DNA of 64,000 bases from Coriaria nepalensis (Eukaryota; Streptophyta; Magnoliopsida; Cucurbitales; Coriariaceae), in the NCBI GenBank assembly GCA_027186245.1, contig CP114491.1, positions 10,909,501 through 10,973,500 of the forward strand, written 5' to 3'. The notes beneath the pieces are model-generated. The model searched no databases, had not been told where the DNA came from, and worked only from the letters and a program-made list of their open reading frames with translations. Positions 48,901 through 59,951 of this stretch are shown here, piece by piece. A program made the position numbers and the translations under genes. Positions within the stretch are counted from its first letter, which is position 1. Every line of letters starts with the position of its first letter.

Positions 48901-51900
48901 AAAACGGTTCAACAAAAGTACTACGGCTCCAACCATTCCTTTAGCTGATGACCAATCAAATTCGCCGAGTAATGGCTCTCTAACTCAGGTGAATCCTCCC
49001 TCTCTATCCTTTGATAATTTGTTTGCTAATGACCTTGATATTCCTATTGCATTTAGAAAAGGAACCCGCACTTGCACTCAACATCCTATGGCAAAGTACT
49101 TATCATATGAAAAACTGTCAAACACTCATAGAGCATTTGTGATTAGGATCTCAAATCTGTCTGTTCCAAGAACTATTCAGGAAGCTTTAGGTGATCCGAA
49201 TTGGAAATTGGTTGTGATAGAGGAGATGAATGCTCTCAGGAAGAACAACACTTGGAGTGTTACTGATCTGCCCGAGAATAAGAAGACAGTGGGATGTAAA
49301 TGGGTCTTTACAGTCAAGTGTAAAGCTGATGGAAGTGTGGAACGATACAAAGTGAGACTTGTAGCTAAAGGATTTACTCAAACTCATGGTATTGACTACC
49401 AAGAAACGTTTGCTCCTGTTGCTAAAATTAACTCTATTAGAATACACCTTTCTCTTGCAGTAAACTCCGATTGGCTACTCCATCAATTCGATGTAAAGAA
49501 TGCTTTCTTAAATGGAGACTTACAAGAGGAGGTATACATGGACCTACCACCTGGATTTGAAGAAAGACTTGGGAAGGGTAGAGTGTGCAAATTGAAAAAG
49601 GCTCTATATGGACTTAAGCAATCTCCTAGAGCTTGGTTTGAGCGGTTTGGTGAAGTTGTTAGGAGACTTGGATTCTTAGAAAGTCAAGCAGACCACACAC
49701 TGTTTTTTAAATATTCCACCGAAGGAAAAGTAGCTATTCTGATTGTTTATATAGATGACATAATTATGACATGAGATGACTCAATTCAAATCAGCAACTT
49801 GAAAAGTAAGCTTGAGGAAGAATTTGAAGTTAAGGACTTAGGAAAACTGAAATACTTCCTCGGAATGGAGTTTGCAAGGTCCAAAGAGGGAATTTTTGTC
49901 AACCAACGTAAATATGTTCTTGATCTACTTAAAGAAACAGGGATGACTGGTTGTAAGATAGCAGACACCCCTACAGAACCGAATGAGAAATTGAAGACAA
50001 CAGCTCCTAATGAGGTGATAGACCGAGAATGTTATCAGAGATTGGTGGGCAGATTAATTTATCTAACACATACTAGACCTGACATTACTTTTGCAGTCAG
50101 CATTGTAAGTCAGTTCATGCACTCTTCAGGACCTACACATTTTGAAGCTGTGTTCAGAATTTTAAGGTACCTAAAGGGGACACCTGGCAAAGGGTTGATA
50201 TTCAAAAAGAGAGGTCATTTACAAGTTGAAGCCTACACGGATGCAGATTGGGCAGGAAATGTAATTGATAGAAGATTTACCTCGGGCTATTGTACCTTTG
50301 TAGGGGGAAATTTGGTTACATGGAGAAGTAAGAAACAAAGTGTAGTGGCAAGGAGTAGTGCTGAAGCAGAATTCCGCTCAGTAGCACATGGTTTCTGTGA
50401 AGTATTATGGATCAAACGGGTTCTAGGAGAATTGAAGATTTCTACTCCAACACCTATCAAAGTATACTGTGACAACAAGGCAGCCATTTCTATAGCTCAC
50501 AATCCTATTCTCCATGATAGGACAAAGCATGTAGAAGTGGACAAGCACTTCATCAAGGAAAAAATAGACAGTGCCGTGATATGCATGTCTTATATACCTA
50601 CAGCTAGTCAAACCGCAGATATACTCACTAAGGGACTTCCTAAAGGGTTACATGAGATCTTTGTAAACAAGCTAGCCATGAGAGATATTTTCATGCCAAC
50701 TTGAGGGGGAGTGTTGAAAGTCTTACCATAACCTTAGGAATTAGACTATAAATATTTACCATATTTGAGTATTTCTATATTTAGATAGATAGAGAAATTA
50801 GTGGTAAATTTCTTTCCTAACTAAATTACTTTCCTATTTTGTATCCTAGAGGATTCTATAAATATGTATAAACCTGTGCATGAAATATATGAGTTGAATA
50901 CCTTATTTCCATATCATTACCCTCTGTTTTTACTATATACTTCTTTAGCATTTATATTTCCTCTTTATCTTCTTTTCGCCTTCCCTCTTATAATACTTAC
51001 ACAGTAATAAAGAACATCTATACCTACTTTTATAATAATTTATAGGAACATATATTAATATATAATGCACCACCTAGAAAAAGTTTCTGGGTCCACCACT
51101 GATCCTACTCTTTAACTTTTTATTCTGGCTGATAGGGGTACCGGTTCACTCACCATTTCTGAAATCCAGGGCAGGCAAAGAGATACAATGCCGGAATACA
51201 CAACAAAAGCAGAGCAGCAAAGAAATCTCACCATTTATAAAATCCAGAGCAAAGAGATAGCAATGCTGGTATACACAACAAAGGAAGCAGAGCAGCAAGA
51301 AAATCTCCATTTGTTGGAGCCTCATCAACTCTAGATTTTACAACCTCCAAATAGGATGCACCACTAAATCCCACAGTGACAGCTGTAAAGAAGAGAGAAA
51401 TTTAATCTGATGCTTTATTATACTTGTCCCAACCCCATGAAACAAAAAAAGAAGGTGAAAGATCAATCAATCAGAGCACGTGTAAATCCTAACAAAAGAT
51501 CTGATTCCAAAGGCCAAGAGACCAAACTACATAACATATCACGACATTACCTGTGAAAATTGCTACGCACACAGCAGAAGAGAGAGAGAACTGATATGTT
51601 GCAAACCATGAAATTATTGGAAGGACACCACTAACTAGTAAAGTAATTGTTGATGCCATGGCCCACCCAAGGTAAGCTGATGATGCATAAGGAGAGAAAA
51701 AGATTTTTTGGTCACCATTCCATCCTTTGTAACTTAATTCATCCAAAGGCTTGGCAGACACTATTGCACCAAGAGCTAACACAGATCCTGTAAATACGGT
51801 CATACAAATGAAAAGAACAATGCCCTGACAAAAACAAGATGCAATCAGAACTAGACATAATATATGAAAATATAATAAGAAAATTCCTAAAAGAGATTAG

Positions 51901-54900
51901 AGAGTAAAAACTCTTCAAAGATGATAGAGAGGCAAACCATAACGACTAAAAAGATCATCACACCAAGAATCAACCCTAAAATGCCAAAAGTATGAATTTA
52001 AGATACTAGCCTCTCAAACGTGACCAATTGTTATCTAGCTCCCATGAACACACAGCATTCAAATATACCGGGTCAACGATTAGGATGCATCCCATATAGG
52101 AAAATAGGAAATGAAATAATGACTGTTAGCTTCTTGTCTTCTTGCACCTTATCCCATTTGAAAGGTTATGATTTCCTCTATTAGGGTTCCTCCGTCTTTC
52201 TCAGACATCTCTAGGTCTCAATGGAAAACACTTAATTGAAATTTACTTAAAAAACTCGCGTAGAAAAGTAAAAACATTAACAGATGAGAATGTAGCATTG
52301 ACGGAAAACCCAGAAAGGGTGTGGATGTAATCAACTTTAAGCATTGGACAAGCCCACTCAGGTCCATTTTAAGATGAGATTTGCTCGGGTTTGCATCTTT
52401 GAAATTTAATGATATTTCGTTTTAGCAACAAAGTAATATGTTGGGTCAAGAAACTATTAACCTACTAAAAGAGAGTTATTTCATATTTTAAAATCTAACA
52501 AAAGTATAAAAAGTACAAAAAGCACATATCACTTGAAAACTGCATATTAAAGACATCTGATTCTGTATACAAACATTATCTGACTGAAACTCCAAAACCA
52601 AAGTATGCAAGCTAAATAATAACTGTGTTTAGGCAAAACTCCCCAGAAAGGAATCAGACCTACAGCTATTTTCACAGACGTATAATACATTATATAATAT
52701 GGAATAAGATTATCACCAGACCTCAAGATGTAGCAGAATATTTGTATGATGGAAGCTACAATTATCTACCAGTAAGTCATGCATGGTTTAGATATTGACA
52801 AGGTTATTAAGTTGAGAAGAATCACTGTGATAGAACATATAATGTCAAGTTGTGTGTCTTTCTCCGACTCTGTGAGGTTAAGAAAAAGATCAAATGGCAA
52901 ATACATACCTCCTCTGGTCTAGGGGAGTGGTGATTTCCAGCAGGACCAATACATCGTACTTGAGGAACCCAAAATCGGTAGCCATTACGAATCCAAAAAG
53001 GAAAGGCAACAGAAAGGCATGCAACCATGAGGGGGACTGTCAAGGACAATCCTAGAAGGACTGATGACTTGCTGCAAAGGACACAAAAAAAAGATCCATC
53101 TGTCACAATGTAACGAGCCTGACACACTGCAAAACCAGGGGACATGAAACATCAACCAAAGCGAAATAAATAGATACAAGCCTGAAACAACTGTTTGGTC
53201 AGCAAATCAGATACTTTTTCCTCTTATCAAGATGAGAAAAAATATATAAAACTACTTACCTGACAAACTGATTCCAATTTGGCCAAAAAAAAAACTGATT
53301 CCAAAATAAATAACAAAATTAAAGAATAAAATTAATAAATAAAGAGCACGATGCTCGAGGATTCCAACACTGCAAATTCAAGAGGCCTGATACCAAAGAA
53401 CAAGGGCATGAAACAGGGATGATCCAATGTACCTGGAGCAAATGGTACAGGAGTAGCAACTCCATGTGTACCACTGTAATTAAGAAATCTTTGGGTCTCA
53501 ATTTAGTAAATTAAATCGGAAACAAATCCAAGTGGAATGATATTAAAAAGGGCTGCAGATGCATGTATTCTCAAAGCTTGTTTACTGGATAATCTCTTGT
53601 TAAGTACTATATCTATTTTTGGTTTGATTGCATGTTTACTTAATTGGGTTGTGTGTCCGAATAGAGCCTTCTCATGTAACCCGTATGCGACAATGACCGA
53701 TTGCCATATTTGAGGGAGATAAAAAATGACAAATTGGCGATGTCTGAGGGAGATTGACAATCGAAGAGACAAATACAAAGGAAGTGACACCCTAAACTCG
53801 CACCAAATTTATACTTTAATCAATACTGGTACACAAATCCAGATGTATCAGCTTACAGAAATGTTAACAGACAATACCAGCTCACAAATATCTTTAAAAA
53901 GTAACAAAAGATCGATAGACAACAGGAACATACCTCAAGAAAGACAGAAGAAGTCCAACACAAGTGCTGAGCAACCAAGCAACAAATCCATACTGAAGAA
54001 ACAAAATATAGTGACCATACAAAAAATAAATGATATCATTAGTGTTACCATTGAGTCGCAATCTATAGAAGATACATCTAAGAGATAAGACCACTATAGC
54101 TATATACATAATGCTTAACATCAACACAGGTGTCCAAGATCCATTCACACATTCCATGAATGGAAGCTAAGAGAAGAATATAAATAGGCCTTATGTTGTG
54201 TCTACATGCCTAACTGCTGAGTAATAAAAAAAAAATTATAGAATAAAAAGTGCCAGAAACTTTGGTCCGCTAATAGAAATCATGCCTTCCTAGTAAGTAT
54301 AAATATTAACAAGAATCTTTTTCTTTATTCATAAATCTTCTAATCAACTTATTAAACTTAGATATGATTTAAATGTGGAAAACAGCAGTGCAGAAAATTA
54401 AACTTCAGACCCTACACGTAAAAAATTGTTTTCACTTGATTTGACAAGACGTACAATGATGCTTTTGTCCTTAGGTTGCAAGAATCTTCCAACATACAGA
54501 ATTTGTCTAAAATGTCATCAAGGAATGGATGCTTAAATTATGGACTGTATGAGTTGGGTTGGAAAAAGCAATCTTGCTAAACTATTAACATATTTCATAT
54601 TTGTGAAGTGAGTATGATCGCGCCAACTTAGCTTGTTATTTGTTTTCTTTATGCAGTGGATCATGGCTCACCCAAATTCTAGGACTACTCTATATTGGGG
54701 GAAAACAACTAAAAAGAAAATAGTATCCCACATGATGATATATCAAATGCAGCCAACGAAGATTTAGAGGTGTTTAAACTATTACTGGATCCAATACCGA
54801 ACAATACATCAAGTGCAATCACAATCTGTCTATGTAATACGTCTCATCTCATTAATCAGAGTATACCTTGCGCGGTTTCAAGCTCATGGCCGTTTCTTCA

Positions 54901-57900
54901 GCTTGAAGTGACCAAAGAAAAGCCATTATTGAACAGACAACAGGAGACAGCAGTAACACCGCAAAGCCAAATTCAAACTATAAACATCGAGGGAAAAACA
55001 CCAGTAATATATCTGATATCCAAAACCATTATAGTAAATGCAACGCGTCATTCAACATTATCATCTTAAAATCATAAACTCGCTATCAAATAAGATATTT
55101 CAAAAGGCAAAAAGAAAACCCACTCACTTGTTGGTGTGTAGCCCTCATAATGTTTATGGTCTTCGGACAAAAAATGGCCACAATGACTGTTTCAACTATG
55201 AAGACAAAACTGAAAACAACCCATGCTCGTTCTGGGGTCCTCGCTATGTTGTGCAAAACAAGTCTGGACAACTGAAGCCATTTTTCAAAGCCATGAAGCC
55301 TCAATTCTTCTGATAAAGAAATTTGGTTAGGTAAGACATTGTCAAGACTGTTTGAGTCAGCAACGGTCATATCAGTATTCTCATGATGATCTCTGTCAGC
55401 ATCTAGACTACTCCTTTGAAGTAATGCAAGGATAGTAGGATCCAAGCTGTTCTCCTTCAACATCATCGCAAAATTAGGATCCAATCCTTTATCTTGCAAT
55501 AGACTAGCCAGTTCAATATCACCTTGTCTTGCTCTCCTCTTCAGCACTGATGTGATCCTGGGATCATTCAATCTTTCCTGCAAGGCAAGAGCCATGTTCA
55601 AATCTAACGTTTGTTGGTTTGTAGAGTTTGATGTACTAGATTCACATCCTTGACTTTCAAGACCACCATTGGTACAAACCGCCGAGGAGCTATTATGATC
55701 AATAATTTTATCAGCAAAAGATGTTCCTACTTCAGCCTCTTGAATCACTGAATGACAAGAACTGCTACGAAAGGCTAAACTGGGCCTTCCACTATCTATG
55801 CTTTTATCACTATTAATGCCCTCTTGAGAGCTAGCATTTTGACACAGAACAGCATTGCTCCAGTTAATGGCGTCTACTGTAAGTTGCGATGTGCCCCTGC
55901 TAGTAGCTTCCATATTATTACCTACGTGACCTGCTTCAACACTACTACTGCGTTTGATACTCGAGCCACAACCATCAGAAGAGCTTGATGAACTGTTTTG
56001 ATCTTTTCTGCGAAAACCTTCTCTCAGGCGAATCACAGTGCTTTGCAAGGCATCTCTCCTTGCTGCTAATGGATTTGTCACCGACAGATGACGGGAAACA
56101 GCAGCACCCAAGAGCACTGACGCTACAACTCCATAACTAACACAATGCCCCAGATACCTAATGAAGGCGGAAAATAGACAGTATGAACACAGTGACCAGT
56201 TACAGTAAGCTTGAAATTGCAGAGAAAGGAACAAACCAATAATGAACTCCAAAGCAAATGAGGAACACCCGAGACATGCCAACAACAGAAAGTGCCACAA
56301 CACGACTTTTAAGAAGCTGGAACCCATACAAGCATGCCCCCATGTTCCAATCTACAAAATAAGAAATGCAAAAGAAAAATGGATATCAGAAATAAAGATG
56401 GAATAAGAATAAATACATAAAAGGAACATTTAAATAGTACCAAGAATGATAACAGCAGCTGATGTAATGGCACCAAGCCAGCGAGCTTCTTTTGCAGTCA
56501 GTCCATACAAGATGGAGTACACAACAAGTACTACTAGGGAGCCAATGTAGAGAAGCCCAAGATGGGAAGCCCTGTAAATGCAGAATCAAGAATAGATAAA
56601 TTAAGAAACAGGAGATGAGAAGCAAAAAAATCTTTTTTCCAAGAATATCAGCTAAATTAAGAGATTTAATTTAGAAGATAATCATAAGAATAGTGATTGT
56701 TAGGCATACACGTATATCTGATCAGGAGCCCAAATAAATCTTGAATCCAATTCACTCTTTCTAAGGAAATTATTCAATATCAATCAAATCGTGATTTTAT
56801 CTAGAGCTTAAGCTACCTCTGAGGATTAGTCATTGATTCATGTAAGAGAGAAAGGGCTCCAATCACTTTTTGAAATCTATGAAACTGTGGCACAAACCAT
56901 TTTTCTCCTTTTTTAGACCCATGGTTATTGCAACAAACCTTAAACTAATTAACTATGAGTCAAATATGAAAATAGAATGTTAATGATATTGATATTGACT
57001 CTCTTAACAGGGCTACAGAGATTTTGAGGTTGAATTGTCAAAAAAACGGAGATAAGATTATCATTCAACAAGAGAACCAAACTTGTATTAGCATGACAAT
57101 TAATCAGGGAGGAAAAAAAAACAGATTTTTTTTTCTTTTCAAATAACAGAAAATGGCAGCTACATAGTAAATAACCAAGCAACGATATGAAGACGCACTT
57201 AAACTGACAAACAAAATAAAATGCTCAATGAAAGAGATCCTAGCAAGAAGAAAGTAGAATAAAACAAAAACATCCATGTTAAGGGCTTGCCTACTAGATT
57301 GCCGAGGATATAACTCATTAGGGTCTAGTGGTTTAGGTAAACAAGCCACAGGACCCACTTCTATACAATCAGAATATGCAAATTTATATGCCCTCCGAAC
57401 ATATTCATCCACATCTAAGCCATTACCTGCACCAAATTTCAGGAAAAAAACAAAAACAAAAATGTAACAAAACAAAAAGGAAGAGGAGAAGAAGAAGAAG
57501 AGGAAGAAGAATAAAAACCCATTGAAAAAAAATACTAACAGGACAGAATGAAAATTAAAATAGCTGAAGGGAAATACTCGTACAGATGTATCCTTGGGGC
57601 GTACCATTGAAAACCATTCTACAAATAAAGAGCATGTTGATTGCTAAGGCAATTGCTGATACACCAAAAAAGAAACCAGAAGGAGAGTAGCGCTCGGATG
57701 CACTTGATCCAGCTGTAACATACACTGCACAAAGTTCATATGCACAAAGAAGGGCAACAGCCAGAAGAAGAAGAACCGCAACAGCCCCTGCCAAAGTCAA
57801 AAGTGAGGAAATTAATAACAAAACCAGGCATCTTTCTTTCTTTCTGTCTTTCTTTCTTATTTTTTAGGAAAAAGAGAGGAAGAAAGGTACAATGTCATCA

Positions 57901-59951
57901 TAAAGATAAGAACAGGTTGCTCTAGAGTTGGAACAGGTTGCTCTAGAGTTGCGCAAATACAAAACAATCATTTGAAAGGAATTTGAAAGGTCAAAGATAT
58001 TTCAATAGGCAGAGAAAATAGTAAAAATATTCAATGAAAGCAATCAGAAATAGCATTGATGTTGTTCTTTGTATTGTTGATTTATATTGTTATTCTCATG
58101 TCCAAAATCTATGAGATACATACTTGAGCTTTGCCATTGTGTTCTCCACCAAAGCATGATTGAATAGAATGCCAACAGAAGAGCAGTGCCAGCCATCACT
58201 ACAGCTAGCCCTATTATATCTCGACCCAATATTACAATTAGCCATGTTCCCCATACGATCAGCACCACAACTGGAGAAATAACAACCATCCATGCAAATA
58301 GAGACAGCAAACTGCATAGCACATCAAGCTGTGGTCCCTGCCAGAAGTCTGGCCACTTTCTGGCAAAGATCCAACTGAAAAGACATTTGTAGAAGCATTA
58401 AAAGTTGAGGACCAATGAAAAATGCATCAGCAAGTTAGGTGCTCTAAGACAGGAATGAGAGTGTGTCATATCAGATTTTAGTAACAAGAATCTGTTAGTT
58501 CCACATTCAGACTGTGAACTAGACATGATTAATAACTAAAGATATAAAATAATCAATACTGAGAGAAACGGCATAAAAGAACATGCAGATGACTTTGTTG
58601 AATAAATTTGGGATCGAGACTTGAAACATGTAACAGATACGTTTTTCAAAAAATGATATTTTCACCCTCTCAGATTGCTTTAGGTTACTGTGAAAATAGT
58701 TTTCAGGATATGACAAGCCTTTACAAAATCTCACAAGCAACAGTGAAATTTTGTTATAGAATATGCTTGGTTTCTGACAGTAAGAAAATGGGTAGAAGTA
58801 GATTATATCTTCTCTACAGGTTTCTCGTATTTATAGGCAAATTTTGGCACCTATTTGTGAAACAGTGTACTCACTGTTTCATAAACAGACACTTTTTCGT
58901 TAAAATAGTTTAACTATTTTAACAGTCATATATTTGAATTCCCGAAATTCAAACTCTAATGGTAACTAACCGTTTTAACTGTCAACCGCTTTAACAACCA
59001 AAAGCGCCTCACGTCCACACCATGCGCGCACGCATGTGCGAGTCCCGGTCAAACCCCAATCCTTTTTTATTATTACAAATACTTCTTATTTGCAATTACT
59101 TATAAATGCTTTGTAAAGTTTCTCCCTTACCAATGTGGGATGCATTTAATTGCATTTATTAAGTATTTTTTGGGCTTTGCGCCTTGAATCTATTTCACTT
59201 TAGCCAAAAGGAAAAGTTCAACAGACTTGACAAGACACTAAAAGTTTCTTTTATGCGAGCAAGTTCAATGACACAATATCAACTTCCTTCATCATCTTGA
59301 TCCAGTATTTCTTTTCTTTGAAAGTTTCAGATTTCACATCAAAAAAACATCAATCATAATATTGGTCTGTCCCCGGGTAGCAACCCTCACAATTTCCATC
59401 CGGTATATATATACTTCGAATTCTTAAACTAACTTTTCCACCAATCTAAGCCATAATATTGGACTCCAGTAGACTTCATCACCCGTGTAGCTATTCGAAA
59501 AATATCAAGACTTCATCACCAAATTACATGCATAATAATATATGGGGGCATAGGAAGGTACAGTTTTGATTACTATTAATTTTGTTTTTTCCCTTCAAAC
59601 TCCTAGGGTGTGGTGTTTAAATAGGTGGTATTCATGAGGGTCTGGGTGGTAAATCAACACAGGTTGCTAAAAGATAAAAAGTTAAAAAACTAGAAAGTAG
59701 AAACTATGGAATCACATATATATATCTCGTAAGATAGGACCAACAAGTTACAAGACAACAGAAAGCCCCCATCATCTTGGCGGCAAAAGATAAGAAGAAA
59801 GGTTTTCTAAATGAACGAAAAAATACCTATATATCCGCCATGGCCTCCAATTCACAGCCCATAGTATAGAAAACGCAGCGGAGGCCAATAAGGAGAAGAG
59901 TGTCCCTGATATTGCACACGCCAAGACAAGCCCGCGGACGTCCCCTTCCAT
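38204..59951 (-). CDS. DEK1: Phytocalpain DEFECTIVE KERNEL 1 (membrane-anchored calpain-type cysteine protease)
   Basis: 30 minus-strand exons: 59951-59827, 58374-58124, 57787-57605, 57426-57291, 56571-56441, 56351-56237, 56157-55128, 54977-54867, 53992-53934, 53071-52909, 51824-51551, 51382-51232, 46737-46626, 46539-46374, 46252-46182, 46072-45981, 45849-45687, 44975-44904, 43905-43528, 43449-43334, 43247-42950, 42248-41929, 41737-41386, 41255-40935, 40823-40719, 40625-40497, 39616-39236, 39155-39018, 38837-38601, 38509-38204. Total 6486 nt, 2161 residues, all phases matching; Arabidopsis DEK1 is 2151. The N-terminal half (exons 1-17) is a polytopic membrane region interrupted by a large Ser-rich loop (exon 7). 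A cytoplasmic juxtamembrane and LamG-like linker follow, then the calpain core (CysPc) and C2L domain. The catalytic triad is present: C1771 (GDCWFL), H1929 (GHAYS), N1949 (RNPWA). DEK1 acts at the plasma membrane in epidermis/aleurone fate and mechanical sensing. Intron 4 has a GC donor; intron 12 holds a Copia element. The start at MEGD follows the family. Confidence 0.96.
39932..39969. repeat. Compound AT / GT microsatellite in a DEK1 intron
   Basis: An AT dinucleotide run passes directly into a GT run, inside DEK1 intron 26 between the catalytic-Cys exon and the next exon. A probable length-variable marker. Confidence 0.95.
44231..44645. mobile_element. MITE-like element in DEK1 intron 18
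   Basis: The left end GAGCACTCGCATCTGGTTCTC and the inverse of the right end (GAGCATTAGCATCCGGCTCTC) match at most positions and continue inward with TCTGGTTCTCTAAA-like words. TAA flanks both sides and may be a 3-bp target duplication. The interior is AT-rich with no coding capacity. GAGCAT-type ends are common in plant MITEs. A TAA duplication would favour the PIF/Harbinger group, but the family is not certain. Confidence 0.68.
45303..45344. repeat. Three perfect tandem copies of a 14-bp unit
   Basis: The unit ATTTCAGACCACAT is repeated three times without change (45303-45316, 45317-45330, 45331-45344) inside DEK1 intron 17. A shorter repeat containing ATGAAACTTCATTAACATAC lies just before it, at about 45200-45260. 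Confidence 0.9.
47123..47342 (+). repeat. 5' LTR of the Copia element
   Basis: 220 bp, beginning TGTTAAAGTC and ending CTATTTTTA. It differs from the 3' LTR by one missing G near the start and three G/A differences. It contains a TATAAATA-like word that could serve as the promoter. Confidence 0.93.
47343..47354 (+). other. Primer-binding site of the Copia element
   Basis: TGGTATCAGAGC directly follows the 5' LTR. This is the usual Copia primer-binding site, complementary to the 3' end of plant initiator methionine tRNA, and it fixes the LTR boundary. Confidence 0.9.
47399..50704 (+). pseudogene. Copia gag-pol polyprotein frame with two nonsense codons and an internal deletion
   Basis: One continuous frame of 1102 codons, interrupted only by TAG at 48527-48529 and TGA at 49772-49774. 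Each of these looks like a single-base change. In order: the N-terminal part of gag (LNGDNFLRWSQFV), then an abrupt passage to the pre-integrase region (WHKRLGHPS, CEACHLAK). The CCHC knuckle and aspartic protease are missing, and the frame is shorter than the roughly 1400 codons usual for Copia. The integrase has DNGTE and the later Glu (NGIAERKNR), but the first catalytic Asp, normally in SDVWGPS, is Ala (SAVWGPS). The reverse transcriptase follows with YIDDII, and RNase H with YTDADWAG and SSAEAEF. The frame can no longer make an active polyprotein. Confidence 0.92.
50701..50711 (+). other. Polypurine tract of the Copia element
   Basis: TTGAGGGGGAG directly precedes the 3' LTR and overlaps the end of the polyprotein frame. 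It is the plus-strand priming site. Confidence 0.85.
50712..50932 (+). repeat. 3' LTR of the Copia element
   Basis: 221 bp, beginning TGTTGAAAGTC and ending CTGTTTTTA, then followed by the CTATA target duplication. Confidence 0.93.
51151..51306 (-). repeat. Duplicated 3' end of DEK1 exon 12 with its splice donor
   Basis: Two adjacent copies of about 78 bp. The copy at 51230-51306 contains the real end of exon 12 and its donor (AAATG/GTGAGA at 51232). The copy at 51151-51228 lies inside intron 12 and keeps a donor-like AAATG/GTGAGT. Only the first donor preserves the frame into exon 13; using the second would read into a stop (TGGTGA). The copies differ by several substitutions and small indels. 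Confidence 0.85.
57910..57951. repeat. 21-bp perfect tandem duplication in DEK1 intron 2
   Basis: The unit GAACAGGTTGCTCTAGAGTTG is present twice in direct succession, in the intron between exons 2 and 3. Confidence 0.85.
58780..59230. mobile_element. Possible solo LTR or LTR remnant in DEK1 intron 1
   Basis: The base composition and words of this stretch (a GC-rich patch around 59000-59050, then CTTATAAATGC, then ACCAATGTGGGAT) resemble an LTR of a plant retrotransposon. I could not fix the ends or find a target duplication, so this is only a suspicion. It contains a near-palindrome GTTAAAATAGTTTAACTATT at 58897-58921. Confidence 0.3.

Larger units (their letters stand above)
47123..50932 (+). 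mobile_element. Copia LTR retrotransposon, complete ends, in DEK1 intron 12 (antisense to DEK1)
   Basis: The element is 3810 bp. The 5-bp sequence CTATA flanks both ends (47118-47122 and 50933-50937) as a target duplication. The two LTRs differ by only three substitutions and one single-base indel over about 220 bp, pointing to a recent insertion. A primer-binding site for initiator tRNA-Met and a purine tract sit where expected. The internal frame carries two premature stops, lacks the zinc-knuckle and protease part, and has a changed integrase catalytic residue, so the copy is defective and would need enzymes from another copy. Confidence 0.96.

Noticed and set aside
53726..54088. A 120-codon plus-strand open frame within DEK1
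   Set aside because: It overlaps DEK1 exon 9 on the opposite strand plus intron sequence, and is low-complexity Asn/Ser/Lys.
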